From NCBI GenBank assembly GCA_003990705.1, contig AP018318.1, positions 6,001,001 through 6,065,000 of the forward strand: a stretch of 64,000 bases of DNA. The letters are read 5' to 3'. Of the stretch, positions 36,364 to 45,724 are shown piece by piece. Within the stretch, counting starts at the first letter, position 1; every line of letters starts with the position of its first letter. The translations under genes were made by a program, and so were the position numbers. This stretch comes from Nostoc sp. HK-01. GTDB lineage: Bacteria; Cyanobacteriota; Cyanobacteriia; Cyanobacteriales; Nostocaceae. The notes under the pieces are model-generated. The model was not told the DNA's origin. It did not search any database and saw nothing but the letters and a program-made list of their open reading frames with translations.

Positions 36364-37632
36364 TTATCCCACAGTTGTAGTTTCTAGTGGTTGTGATGAT
36401 TGCACCAATTCATACAGTTTGGTTTCAAATTTCTGCATACCTGCCGACCAATCAAATTCCTGAATTGAGGAACGTGCTTGGCTGGTCATTGCGGTTTTGA
36501 GTTCAGGATTTGTCAGAATGGCAATTACTTGATGAGCCAAATCTATAGGGTTATTAGGTTCACTTAAAAAACCATTAATTCCGGGAAAAACCTGTTCTGA
36601 GTTCCCGCCAGCGTTGGCTGCAACTAAAGGAGTGCCTGATGCTAGAGCTTCCATATTAGTTGTACAGAAGTTCTCGGTAACGGAGGGGTTCACAAATATA
36701 TCAGCGCGTGCAAACCAACCTAACAGTTCTGTTCCGTGAGATTCTCCCCATACAGTAATTCCATTAGGAAACTTTTCTGCACGTCGGCGGATTTCTTGAT
36801 CTAGAGGGCCGCTACCGATAATGACTAAATGCACATCAGGAACTTTCGCTGCAATCAGTGGAAAGGCATCTATCAGGTGAGTGACATTCTTTTCGGCAGT
36901 AACACGTCCGACAAACAACAATGTTGGTCGACTATCTTCGGGAATTGGGTTATGAATAATGTTTTGGGGGTGAAATTTTTCGCTATCAATTCCTTGATAA
37001 GGAATATATTCACTACGTTGGCATTTGAGATTTTTGTACTTATTCAGCAGTTCCCTAGAAGGGAATAAATTGACATCATAAGCTTCACTAAACTGCTGTG
37101 TGAGAAATGGAATAATCAGACTAATCAAGCTAAATAATTGATTACCTAAATAATATTTGATATAGGCAACAATATCTGTATGGAAAACTGAAATGATGGG
37201 AGTATGAGTTTGTTTCGCATATTCCACACCCACAGGACGACCATAACCTTGTAAAAAGCCTGAATATAATCCCCGCATTTGTGCGGCTTCTTCAACCACA
37301 ATAATATCGGGTTGAAATTCTGCTAGTAGTTTAGTATCACTCCAATGACGATAGTTTAGTGGTTGGGGTAGAGATTTATAAAAGATTAACGGCTCTGTGG
37401 GAAATGTGTAGGAAGAAAAAGCCGGAAAAGCTTTTAACTCATCTAGCCCAGGCATGGGGCGATCGCTCACATTTTTAGGATACTTATCGTTGATTTCTGG
37501 ATGGACAAGTAAAACTTGATGTCCTTGTTGTAGCAACCAGCGAACTCTTTGATGGACTGCAACGGAAACTCCTGTCAAGAAAGGAGGGTACAATCCTGTA
37601 AACAGCGCAATGCGTAGCTGTTGCTTTTGCAT
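36364..37632 (-). CDS. hglT: Heterocyst glycolipid glycosyltransferase HglT (GT4/GT1 type)
   Basis: 422 residues with a two-Rossmann GT-B fold. The N-terminal donor-independent part begins ALFTGLYPPFLTGVSVAVHQ. The C-terminal half has LLFVGRVTAEKNVTHLIDAF (~230), VTVWGESHGTELLGWFARAD (~285) and NPSVTENFCTTNMEALASGT (EX7E motif, ~320). It fits HglT, which adds glucose to the heterocyst long-chain polyol; the assignment leans on its place at the end of the hgl island next to the hgd genes, as I recall for Nostoc sp. PCC 7120. It acts at the inner membrane. It is separated from the IS by about 100 bp. Confidence 0.8.
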   Translation of the reverse strand: MQKQQLRIALFTGLYPPFLTGVSVAVHQRVRWLLQQGHQVLLVHPEINDKYPKNVSDRPMPGLDELKAFPAFSSYTFPTEPLIFYKSLPQPLNYRHWSDTKLLAEFQPDIIVVEEAAQMRGLYSGFLQGYGRPVGVEYAKQTHTPIISVFHTDIVAYIKYYLGNQLFSLISLIIPFLTQQFSEAYDVNLFPSRELLNKYKNLKCQRSEYIPYQGIDSEKFHPQNIIHNPIPEDSRPTLLFVGRVTAEKNVTHLIDAFPLIAAKVPDVHLVIIGSGPLDQEIRRRAEKFPNGITVWGESHGTELLGWFARADIFVNPSVTENFCTTNMEALASGTPLVAANAGGNSEQVFPGINGFLSEPNNPIDLAHQVIAILTNPELKTAMTSQARSSIQEFDWSAGMQKFETKLYELVQSSQPLETTTVG

Positions 37633-37778
37633 GATTTTAGTTAGTTTGTTAATTTTTTCTGAGAGCTTAATCAGTCAGATGACTCACACTAAAAAACTGG
37701 AATTTGAGGATTTACGCATTGCTGTGGAGATTCCATGAGTTAATTCTAAATGCAGAATTCTGACTGTTGAATTCTTCT

Positions 37779-39038
37779 TTAGAGAGAAACTTTGCGATCG
37801 CTGGGTTGATCTATGCTCTGATAAGGGCGATATTCTACAAGGCGGATATTCCAAGGGCCTTGAACTTTATAGGTCACACCACGCCAATGGACTGTTGGCA
37901 TCTGCAAGGATGCTAACATTGCTAACCCATAAATCCATTGTGTGAAAGGCAAGGCGATCGCAATTTTGCTAATCACAGCTGCTGATAGTCTTGTTACCTG
38001 TTGACCTTGAGCGCGAATTTCTGGCTGTACACTCAACTCTAAAAAGAGGATGAGCATAACTAAAGCCAACATATAAATCACATACCAACTCAGAGCTAAA
38101 TTCGCACTATCTCCATCTCCAATCAATAAAGCAACTAAAAACACTACCAACAAAAGATTAGGTAGCAAAATTGTGAAAATCACATCTGTAGCTACAGCTA
38201 TCCACAAAGGATGATATAAGCGAGAAGATAGCAATTGACGTTGAAACCAGTATCTTAAACTTGGTAAATCGCACTCTTCCCGATTCAACATAATTAAAGC
38301 AGGCACAAATTTGACTTGCAGTTTATGCTTACTCAAGACACTACGAATCATCGTATCTTCGCCAAAGGCTTTACCCCATTTATCGAGCAGTCCTGTTTGC
38401 TGGATTACAGAGGTTTTGATAGCTAAAGTTCCACCCCAAGGAATGCCATAGAGAAACATTTGCACAAGTGCAGAGACATTCCAGATATAGCGCACTAAAG
38501 TACCCCAATATCTACCTGTTGGGATATACCAACGATTACCTGTTGTTGCGCCTATTTTAGGGTTATGGAGAGGGGTAACTAATTCCCGCAACCAATTGGG
38601 ATGCACTACAGTATCAGCATCAACTAAAGCCACTACCTTGTATGACTCATCTAGTTCTGAGATAGCTTGGATGAGAGAACTACATTTGAGACTGCAACTA
38701 TTCCGGACTATTTGGAGTGGCTTGATTTCAACGTTAGTTGCACCTAGTTCATTGATAGTGTCGTGAGCTATTTGCCATGCAGGATCTTGGACGCTATCAA
38801 CAACCAACTTCAAATTATATTGAGGATAATTCTGATGAAGTAGCGATCGCAAGCAATTAGGTAAAAATGGATCAGCACCACGCAGACAAAGAATCACTGC
38901 CGTTTTTGGAAGTTCCTCATCTAGTAATGGTTGTTGTGGTCGTGAAGTTAAAGACCACAACAACGCCAACACTGAACACACCTGAATAGCTAACCAAATT
39001 AATAAGCATCTAGACAGGAATATGATCAACTCATTCAT
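37779..39038 (-). CDS. GT2-family membrane glycosyltransferase (copy 1)
   Basis: 419 residues. It has an N-terminal membrane helix (~5-26), a GT-A domain with KTAVILCLRGADPFLPNCLR (~45), the DxD motif ALVDADTVVHPNWLREL (~140) and GEDTMIRSVLSKHKLQVKFV (~225), then three or four C-terminal membrane helices. The acceptor is unknown. It is a close paralog of the gene at 39327, with the same length and whole motifs shared, so the pair arose by tandem duplication. Its place inside the hgl island suggests heterocyst envelope glycan or glycolipid modification. Confidence 0.85.
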   Translation of the reverse strand: MNELIIFLSRCLLIWLAIQVCSVLALLWSLTSRPQQPLLDEELPKTAVILCLRGADPFLPNCLRSLLHQNYPQYNLKLVVDSVQDPAWQIAHDTINELGATNVEIKPLQIVRNSCSLKCSSLIQAISELDESYKVVALVDADTVVHPNWLRELVTPLHNPKIGATTGNRWYIPTGRYWGTLVRYIWNVSALVQMFLYGIPWGGTLAIKTSVIQQTGLLDKWGKAFGEDTMIRSVLSKHKLQVKFVPALIMLNREECDLPSLRYWFQRQLLSSRLYHPLWIAVATDVIFTILLPNLLLVVFLVALLIGDGDSANLALSWYVIYMLALVMLILFLELSVQPEIRAQGQQVTRLSAAVISKIAIALPFTQWIYGLAMLASLQMPTVHWRGVTYKVQGPWNIRLVEYRPYQSIDQPSDRKVSL

Positions 39039-39234
39039 TTTTGATAAACTCTACGTAATTGCATCGGAAAGATGAGCTATAAATAGCTCTTTTGACTCAG
39101 TAAACTAAACAGTCAATTGACGCAGGATTTACACAGAGTTTGTCAGATAATTTCAGATTGTAGATTTTGGATTGATTCCATAAAAAGCCATCAACTATTT
39201 AGTCAGGAATATCCAAAAAATAAAATGGGCTTCA

Positions 39235-39265
39235 GATCCTCGACTTTTTTAATAAGTTGGGGATC
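39235..39265. repeat. Dyad GATCCTCGACTT / AAGTTGGGGATC
   Basis: An imperfect copy of the GATCCCCGAC dyad family lies between the two GT2 genes. Confidence 0.75.
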
Positions 39266-39326
39266 TGGTTATTCACGAATGCTTTATGCTCTAGGTTTTA
39301 ACCCTTAACCTCTATTACGTCTCAAC

Positions 39327-40586
39327 TCACAAAGATATTTTGCTATCTATTGGTTGATCCAAAAAATCATAAGCCTGGTATTCCACTAACCGGATATTCC
39401 AAGGGCCTTGGACTCGGTAAATCGCGCCCCGCCATTTAATTGTTGATCTCAATAAAGAAGAAAGTAATGCTAAACCATATACCCATTGTGTTAATGGAAT
39501 AGCAAGCAACATTTTTAAGATTGTGCCAACTGATAATTTGGTCACAGACTGACCTTGAGCTAAAATCACTGGTTTAACTCCTATCTCTAATGTCAGCATG
39601 AGTAAGAGTAGTCCCAGAGTATAGATGCTATAAGCGCGAAATAATAAAGCTGCTGTTTGCCATTGTTCACCCCACAACGACACTAGTAATAAAACAATGG
39701 TGATAGTTGGAAATAAAATGCTAGAAATGACATCACCAACTATAGCTATCCATTGAGGATGATAAAGTCGAGAGTATAAAAATAGCCGCTTGAGATGATC
39801 GATTAAGCCTAACAAATCAGACTCTTCACGATTGAGCATCATCAAAGAAGGCACAAACTTGATTTGCATCCCGTGTTTTTTGAGAACTTTGTGCATCATC
39901 AAGTCTTCATTCAAAACTTTTCCCCACATATCTAGCATTCCTGTGTGGCGCAGTACTTTTGTTTTGATTGCTAAAGTACCACCCCAAGGAATGCCAAATA
40001 AGAACATCTGCACAACTGTAGATACATTACCTGAGTAACGAACTACAGAACCCCAATACTTACCAGTTGGGACATACCAACGATTACCAGTTGTCGCCCC
40101 TACCTTGGGATTTGCCAGAGGGCTGACTAATTCTCGCAACCAGTTAGGATGAACTATTGTATCAGCATCGACGAAAGCTACCACTTCGTACGCATCATCT
40201 AATTCGGCAAAAACTTGCAAAAGGGCGCTGCACTTCAGGCTGCAATTGTGACGAATTACCCTTAAATAGTTGATTTCAACGTTAGTTGCGCCTAGCTGAT
40301 GAATAGTATCTTGTGCAACTTGCCATGCTGGGTCTGTTTGACTATCGACTACTAGCTTTAAATTGTATTGTGGATAATTTTGAGTTAGAAGCGATCGCAA
40401 ACATTCAGATAAAAACGGATCGGCTCCACGTAAACAAAGAATCACCGCCGTTTTGGGTAGCTGTTCATCTGGTAATGAGTTTTTTCGGCTGAGGTGCAAG
40501 TACAACAAAAATACAAGTGCTAGACACACCTGAATAGCCAGCCAACCCAGCAAAGACTTAGACAGAAATATCGTCAATGCTTCCAT
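39327..40586 (-). CDS. GT2-family membrane glycosyltransferase (copy 2)
   Basis: 419 residues from MEALTIFLSKSLLGWLAIQV. The start at 40586 is chosen because it aligns exactly with the paralog at 37779 and gives the same length; a longer frame to 40697 adds a 37-residue tail with no counterpart. It shares KTAVILCLRGADPFL, the DxD motif AFVDADTIVHPNWLREL, LNEDLMMHKVLKKHGMQIKF and the multi-helix C-terminus. Function is as for copy 1: an unassigned sugar transferase in the hgl island. Confidence 0.83.
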   Translation of the reverse strand: MEALTIFLSKSLLGWLAIQVCLALVFLLYLHLSRKNSLPDEQLPKTAVILCLRGADPFLSECLRSLLTQNYPQYNLKLVVDSQTDPAWQVAQDTIHQLGATNVEINYLRVIRHNCSLKCSALLQVFAELDDAYEVVAFVDADTIVHPNWLRELVSPLANPKVGATTGNRWYVPTGKYWGSVVRYSGNVSTVVQMFLFGIPWGGTLAIKTKVLRHTGMLDMWGKVLNEDLMMHKVLKKHGMQIKFVPSLMMLNREESDLLGLIDHLKRLFLYSRLYHPQWIAIVGDVISSILFPTITIVLLLVSLWGEQWQTAALLFRAYSIYTLGLLLLMLTLEIGVKPVILAQGQSVTKLSVGTILKMLLAIPLTQWVYGLALLSSLLRSTIKWRGAIYRVQGPWNIRLVEYQAYDFLDQPIDSKISL

Positions 40587-40731
40587 GTAATTAGTGGGAA
40601 GGGGTATAAGGGTGCAAAGGGTGTGGGCGAAGTAATACCAATTCCCCAAAATATAGCTACATATAGGCAGCAGAGGGGCAGGGGGAGAATTATCCATTGC
40701 CTGGATTTAGAGAATTGGCATAAATTCTTCT

Positions 40732-41199
40732 TTATGGGTCTAGAGAGTATTTCATGACGATATTGATGCTGGTATTTTTATTAACTAAAAAACTGGCATC
40801 ACGAAATTTTGGTGTACCTGTTTGAACAGAAACAGTAGGATTTTTTGAAATACCAAAGCCTTCTTTGGGGATACCAAAGAAGTCTGTATTGAGTTTGCGA
40901 TCGCCATTTTGATCGTCAACAATAGCAACAGCATAAGTGCCATGTTTTAAACCTGGGAATTTCTTAATTACAGAAGTGCCTGTAATTTTAGTACAGCCGC
41001 TTTGTACTTCACTTTTGTTACTCATAGGAAATCCTTTTTCCCCGGCGTAAATCCGAAAGCAAATATCACCTTTTTGGTGACGAATATTGTTAACTGCAAT
41101 GGTTAAAGTAGCGGTTTGTTCTGCGGTAACTGGTTTAATACAATAAATGCTGACTACAGAAGAAATGAGAAAGTAAGACCAACGTGCAATTTTACGCAT
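40732..41199 (-). CDS. DUF2141-type secreted protein
   Basis: 155 residues. It has a signal peptide (residues 1-26, YFLISSVVSIYCIKPVTAEQ) followed by a beta-sandwich with LTIAVNNIRHQKGDICFRIY, GLKHGTYAVAIVDDQNGDRK and LNTDFFGIPKEGFGISKNP, the DUF2141 signature. It is probably periplasmic or at the cell surface. Its position between GT2 copy 2 and the epimerase hgdA suggests an envelope role; the function is unknown. Confidence 0.8.
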   Translation of the reverse strand: MRKIARWSYFLISSVVSIYCIKPVTAEQTATLTIAVNNIRHQKGDICFRIYAGEKGFPMSNKSEVQSGCTKITGTSVIKKFPGLKHGTYAVAIVDDQNGDRKLNTDFFGIPKEGFGISKNPTVSVQTGTPKFRDASFLVNKNTSINIVMKYSLDP

Positions 41200-41227
41200 G
41201 ATGATTCATTCAAGAGTAATGTTGGTT

Positions 41228-41365
41228 GTTTTAAACGCAAAGTATCGCTGAGTTTAACGCAGTGAGACCAGCCCCCGTCTTGGCGGTCTCCGTCACGTTA
41301 GCGCAGCGTTAGCGACGCAGGAGCGTCTGGGGGACTGGCGAACCCGAAGGGAGTCACGCAGAGAA
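41228..41365. repeat. Composite intergenic repeat with dyad
   Basis: The element contains 'aacgcaaagtatcgctgagtt', a dyad CCAGCCCCCGTC / GCGTCTGGGGGACTGG and the 'gaacccgaaggg' motif also found near 15585. It then ends in 'gtcacgcagagaatgag', so it combines the cgcagag family with other elements. No gene is present between 41200 and 41452. Confidence 0.7.
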
Positions 41366-41452
41366 TGAGTTCCAATTTATCTGGGTGCATCTGCGATTAA
41401 TTATTTCTGGATAAACTTTGGATAAAATAGCTATAAAGTAATATCCTCAAAG

Positions 41453-42454
41453 CTATTTTACTAGTTGCTGGATGTCAGTTTTTTGCACCCATGCTGATGT
41501 TTTACGTAAGCCTTCTTCTAAATCAATTTTTGGTTTGTAATCCAATAAAGTTTGGGCTTTGGTAATAGAATAAGCGTAGGGACGAGTCATAAAATCAACT
41601 GATTCTGGCAGAATATCAGCTTTTTTACGGAATAGTTTTTGTCCTTGGCTGCGAATTTTGAGAAATAGTTTTATTTCATCTTTGGCAACAGACATAGGAG
41701 CCTGTAACCCTTCGGTTGCAGCCAAGCGCATAAAATACTCTTTCCAGGAAGTTTCTTGACCGTCGGTAATATTAAAAACTTCACCGTAAGCTTCTTTTTG
41801 GATAGCCAAGAACATGGCATCAATCAGATTATCTATATATAGATGATTGATAACTCCTTTACCATCGTTAGCATAAGCGAATAGCTTTTGTCGCATCATC
41901 AATAATGGTCTGACTATCCAAGGGATACATCCAGGGCCATAGACATCACCAGCACGAATCACTATCACACCGAAGTCTGGTGGAGAATTTAGGGGTAAGA
42001 GTTCTGCTTCTGCTTCGATTTTGCTTTGACAGTAAGGATTATTGTCGCCAGATAAACGGTCAGACTCAGTGATGTTATTGGGATAATCAAAGCCATAGAC
42101 CATTACGCTGGAGAGGTGAAGGAAAGTTTTTACTCCAGCACCTTTAGCAGCTTTGGCCATATTGATGGTACCGCTGACATTGATTTCCCGAAATTCTTTG
42201 ATGGGGCCAGCTTCTTGGGTAAGTTGGGCAGTGTGGAGAACGATATCTACTCCCTGACAAGCTTTTTGGGCAATTTTAGGGTCAGTAATACTACCAACGA
42301 TAACCTCTACACCTAAATTTTGGGCTATGGTGCGATCGCTTGAACTTTGTAGTCCGCGTACCTTCATTCCCTGCGCTATGGCTAACTCGGCTGCACGCAA
42401 GCCAATAAAATCGTCAATCCCAGTAATTAGCAGGGTTGTGTTTTGTAAGTTCAT
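41453..42454 (-). CDS. hgdA: NAD-dependent epimerase/dehydratase HgdA
   Basis: 333 residues, extended SDR. The Rossmann motif is the unusual TGIDDFIGLRAAELA, followed by LHLSSVMVYGFDYP (catalytic Ser/Tyr region, ~118) and NPYCQSKIEAEAELL (YxxxK, ~145). Its position directly after the DevC-like and DevB-like genes matches hgdA-hgdC-hgdB of Nostoc sp. PCC 7120, where HgdA is described as a heterocyst epimerase that affects the glycolipid layer. It is 92 bp from the permease gene, so co-transcription is likely. Confidence 0.8.
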   Translation of the reverse strand: MNLQNTTLLITGIDDFIGLRAAELAIAQGMKVRGLQSSSDRTIAQNLGVEVIVGSITDPKIAQKACQGVDIVLHTAQLTQEAGPIKEFREINVSGTINMAKAAKGAGVKTFLHLSSVMVYGFDYPNNITESDRLSGDNNPYCQSKIEAEAELLPLNSPPDFGVIVIRAGDVYGPGCIPWIVRPLLMMRQKLFAYANDGKGVINHLYIDNLIDAMFLAIQKEAYGEVFNITDGQETSWKEYFMRLAATEGLQAPMSVAKDEIKLFLKIRSQGQKLFRKKADILPESVDFMTRPYAYSITKAQTLLDYKPKIDLEEGLRKTSAWVQKTDIQQLVK

Positions 42455-42546
42455 CAGGAGTTATTATCTTACTAAAGTTTGATTTTTAGATAGAAGGTTG
42501 AATGCTAAAGGATGAACATTCTTTCATACTTCATCCTTCACACTTT

Positions 42547-43725
42547 TTAGAAAATATCTGCCGGGTCAGCAGAACGTAATTTGTTAATTGCAAGTGCGCC
42601 AGAAGTAATACACATTAAAACTGCTGAAATAAATACAATCAGGGCATTATTTGCTGTCATCATAATGGGTAATTTTGTCGCTTCCATCGCAAAGTCGTAC
42701 AAAATTATAGAAGTCAAAAATCCTGGTATATATGAAGCAATTGCCAAGATTAAAGCTTGTTGAAAGACAACATTTAACAAATAAGAATTTGGATAGCCAA
42801 TGGCTTTTAAAGTTGCATACGCAATAAATTGAGTTGCAATATTACTGTAGAGAATTTGGTAAACAATAACTACACCGACAACAGAAGCCATCGTCAACAT
42901 TAAGTTAAGAATGAAACCAATGGGTGTTCTGTCAGCCCAATATTGTTTCTCAAAATTGATAAAGCCTTGACGCGTAAACACCAGGACATCATTAGGTAAA
43001 TTGGCTTGCAAATTTTCTAAAACTTTTTCTTTATCAGCGTTAGGCTTCAAGGTAATCACGCCTATATCGATTTTTTCTGCTGGACGAGTATTCGGATTTA
43101 TCCGCAGAAAAGTTGAGTCGCTGACAATTAAGTTACCATCTACACCAAAGGAAGGGCCTAAGCTAAATAATCCACCTACTCGCACGTTGTAGCCAATGGG
43201 GCCATCAAAGGGAAATATTTCAATTGTCTGTTCAGTATCTCCCTGGTCAAATTTGGCAGCAATTGGCCCAAACTCTGGTCGAGAATTCCGGTCAAATAGC
43301 ATGACATCAGGAATTTTCAGTTTGTCCAAATTTTGCTCAATCTCTGGGATATTCATCACAGGATTTCCTGGGTCAAAGCCAATCACGTATATGGAATATT
43401 TCTCACCAGTAGCAGGATTTTTTAACTTAGCAAATTGTAAATACATGGGGCTAACAGATTCAACGCCTTCAAACCCCAAAGATTGATACAAACGAGTTCG
43501 AGAAAAGCTTTGGCTAGATGTCAAAGACTTATATTGTGAACTAACTAAAAATAAATCTCCGCGTAAGCCTTGATGCACTGCGGTAGCGCTAGAATATAGT
43601 GCATCTTGAAAGCCTAGCTGGACAAACATCAACAGCACAATAAAAGCAATTCCAGCTACAGCAACAACAAAACGAATCTTTTGTTGGGCTAACTGTAGCC
43701 ACGCTAAAGGAATCTTAAAATTCAT
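42547..43725 (-). CDS. hgdC: DevC-like ABC permease HgdC
   Basis: 392 residues of the DevC/MacB-FtsX type. It has one N-terminal helix (~17-38, VVAVAGIAFIVLLMFVQLGF), a large periplasmic domain (~40-265) and three C-terminal helices (~275-380). It would form the inner-membrane part of a glycolipid exporter with the DevB-like adaptor upstream. No ATPase (DevA) gene follows in this cluster, so it must borrow one; this is also the case for hgdBC in Nostoc sp. PCC 7120. Confidence 0.85.
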   Translation of the reverse strand: MNFKIPLAWLQLAQQKIRFVVAVAGIAFIVLLMFVQLGFQDALYSSATAVHQGLRGDLFLVSSQYKSLTSSQSFSRTRLYQSLGFEGVESVSPMYLQFAKLKNPATGEKYSIYVIGFDPGNPVMNIPEIEQNLDKLKIPDVMLFDRNSRPEFGPIAAKFDQGDTEQTIEIFPFDGPIGYNVRVGGLFSLGPSFGVDGNLIVSDSTFLRINPNTRPAEKIDIGVITLKPNADKEKVLENLQANLPNDVLVFTRQGFINFEKQYWADRTPIGFILNLMLTMASVVGVVIVYQILYSNIATQFIAYATLKAIGYPNSYLLNVVFQQALILAIASYIPGFLTSIILYDFAMEATKLPIMMTANNALIVFISAVLMCITSGALAINKLRSADPADIF

Positions 43726-43734
43726 GGATTCACG

Positions 43735-43822
43735 GGTTATTTGTTATTTATCATTTGTCATTGGTCATTAGTGATTCATTATTTTTTCTTCTAACTTTTG
43801 ACCATTGACTTTTGACTCTTGA
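43735..43822. repeat. Short tandem repeat tract between hgdC and hgdB
   Basis: Heptamer-like units (tcatttg, tcattgg, tcattag, then ttgacca, ttgactt, ttgactc) fill nearly the whole 97-bp gap between the two genes. Such tracts are typical between genes in this group of organisms. Confidence 0.8.
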
Positions 43823-45028
43823 CTATATTTGAATAGCGACATCCACTTGCAAGTTAGTCAAACGCGCTACTCTTTGACTATCTGCGGGGTTATCAATGGA
43901 TATTTTTACTTCAATAATTCTGCGGTCTGTATCAGATCTGGGGTTAAGACTAAAGATGCTTTGTTTATCAACTTGCCAACCAATTTCTTTGACAGTTCCC
44001 TGTAATTTTCCAGCAAATGCAGCACTGCTAATGCTGGCTTTTTGACCTACACGTACATTTTGAATATCGGTTTGATAGACTTCTGCAACTACATACATTT
44101 GCGATATCTTCCCGATTTCTGCAAAACCTGCGGTGTTGATAACTTCACCTGTTTTTGCGTGAATTTTGAGGATTTTACCGTCAATGGGAGCTTTAATGTA
44201 AGTTAAGTCTTGGTCAGCTTTAGCTTGTTTAATTGCAGTCACAGCACTTTTAACTTCCGTTTGGGCTGCATCAACATCTACAGAACGTACTTCACTGATA
44301 CTTTTGAGTCTGGCTTTAGCTTCTGTTTGTTGGTCTTTTAGAGTATTTTGTGTACGGATAAGCGCAGCTTTAGCTTCTGTTAGTTGCTCTTGAGTTGTCT
44401 TAAGTTGTAAAGCTTTACTGTCGGCAACAGAAGCAGCGATCGCACCTTGTTTGTATAATTGCTGATAGCGATCGTTCTCGGTTTGAGCGTTGTTTACTTG
44501 AGCTTGAATACGGTTAATTGTTGCCTGTTGAGTCGCAACTTCTCCTTTTAGTTGTGACTCTAAATTCGCAATGGTTGCTTTTTGTGCGTCGATATCTCCA
44601 GATTTAGCACCAGCTTTTACCTGTGCTAATTTAGCTTTGGCAACTTGCAATTTATCTAAAGACTGTTGCAAAGCTGCTGTAGCACGAGCATAATCTTCCA
44701 AATACGCTAATACTTGTCCTGCTTTAACTTCATCACCTTCTTTCACCAACAGTTTTTCAACACGCACACCGTTGATGGAATTTGGTGCAGATAAATAAGT
44801 AACTTTACCTTCTGGCTGCAAACGTCCTAAAGCTGTGATTGCAAGTTTAACAGGTACAGGTTTTGGTGGATTTGCTTGAGTTGTTTGCAGGGGAACACGA
44901 GAAAATTTTGGTGCAACACTGTAAAAAGTTCCTAGCCCAGCAGCAGCGATAGTGAGAGAAGCTGCTAACATTATTTGCCACCGACTTAGGGGTTTTGTAA
45001 ACAACTGGCTGTATTTTCTTAGTGCCAT
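43823..45028 (-). CDS. hgdB: DevB-like membrane fusion protein HgdB
   Basis: 401 residues. It has one N-terminal membrane helix (~17-35, IMLAASLTIAAAGLGTFYSV), a beta-barrel/lipoyl part with LAITALGRLQPEGKVTYLSA and VEKLLVKEGDEVKAGQVLAY, a coiled-coil hairpin (~120-250) and the returning lipoyl half APIDGKILKIHAKTGEVI. The GRLQPEG stretch is typical of DevB. It links HgdC to a TolC-like channel for export of heterocyst glycolipids. A candidate NtcA box lies upstream at 45148. Confidence 0.87.
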   Translation of the reverse strand: MALRKYSQLFTKPLSRWQIMLAASLTIAAAGLGTFYSVAPKFSRVPLQTTQANPPKPVPVKLAITALGRLQPEGKVTYLSAPNSINGVRVEKLLVKEGDEVKAGQVLAYLEDYARATAALQQSLDKLQVAKAKLAQVKAGAKSGDIDAQKATIANLESQLKGEVATQQATINRIQAQVNNAQTENDRYQQLYKQGAIAASVADSKALQLKTTQEQLTEAKAALIRTQNTLKDQQTEAKARLKSISEVRSVDVDAAQTEVKSAVTAIKQAKADQDLTYIKAPIDGKILKIHAKTGEVINTAGFAEIGKISQMYVVAEVYQTDIQNVRVGQKASISSAAFAGKLQGTVKEIGWQVDKQSIFSLNPRSDTDRRIIEVKISIDNPADSQRVARLTNLQVDVAIQI

Positions 45029-45724
45029 ATTTTTATTCCAATTGTGCTATGCCAGGAAAGTGCCTAAATGGCTATAATTTCAGCGATCGCATTATCAAAG
45101 CTGAAGTTTGAAGGATAATACTTCAGCCTGTTACTAGTTAGTTTTCGGTAAATTGTTGTACGCCTTTACACCACTATTAATTACTAATTTTGCGGAGAAA
45201 TTACAGCAGGCGTGACTCTAAATCTTTCTCAGTTTTATCCTAATTTCTCATCAAATCCAGTATTCTAAAATACGATAGTGCTAACCAAAAAATTTAAATT
45301 TACTCAAATGAAGCGTTTAGGAAAACTGGATAAACTGTGTCCAATTATTGCAAAGCACTTTAATCTTGTCAACCAATTGACATTGCTTAAGTTAGCTTTT
45401 AATGACTATCAGGAAGGTGAGAGGTTATAAGTTACAGGTAACAGCAATAGGTATGATATTTTTTATTACTAACAATGTGTTGTGTTTAATACACTTTATG
45501 TGTTAAACACAATAAAATCTCATGTTTAAACTCACTCATTAAGTAAGGATATCAACACAATAGTTATTCTTTTACCTGTTACCTATCACTTCAATTTTGT
45601 AATATTCATTACCTTTCTTAGATTTCAGGAACAAAACTTGCAGTTTTCACTCACTAAAATGTTGCATCTTGATTTTGCGTGTTATCTTGGGTGTTTTAAC
45701 TGAAGTTATATAAAAACAGTAATT
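45029..45724. other. Divergent intergenic region hgdB / parB-like gene
   Basis: No gene is supported in these 696 bp. It contains two exact GTAN8TAC sequences (45148-45161 and 45599-45612), an inverted pair 'ttacaggtaacag' / 'acctgttacctatcac' near 45433 and 45575, and AT-rich DNA. Only the first GTAN8TAC has a nearby -10-like box in the hgdB direction. Confidence 0.55.
45115..45161 (-). promoter_or_regulatory. Candidate NtcA box upstream of hgdB
   Basis: GTAAATTGTTGTAC (45148-45161) is an exact GTAN8TAC. On the - strand a TATTAT box (45120-45115) follows after 27 bp, somewhat longer than the usual 20-24. The palindrome also occurs by chance, so support is modest. Confidence 0.35.

Noticed and set aside
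45599-45612. Exact GTAN8TAC upstream of the ParB-like gene
   Set aside because: No TAN3T box within 20-24 bp downstream; treated as chance.
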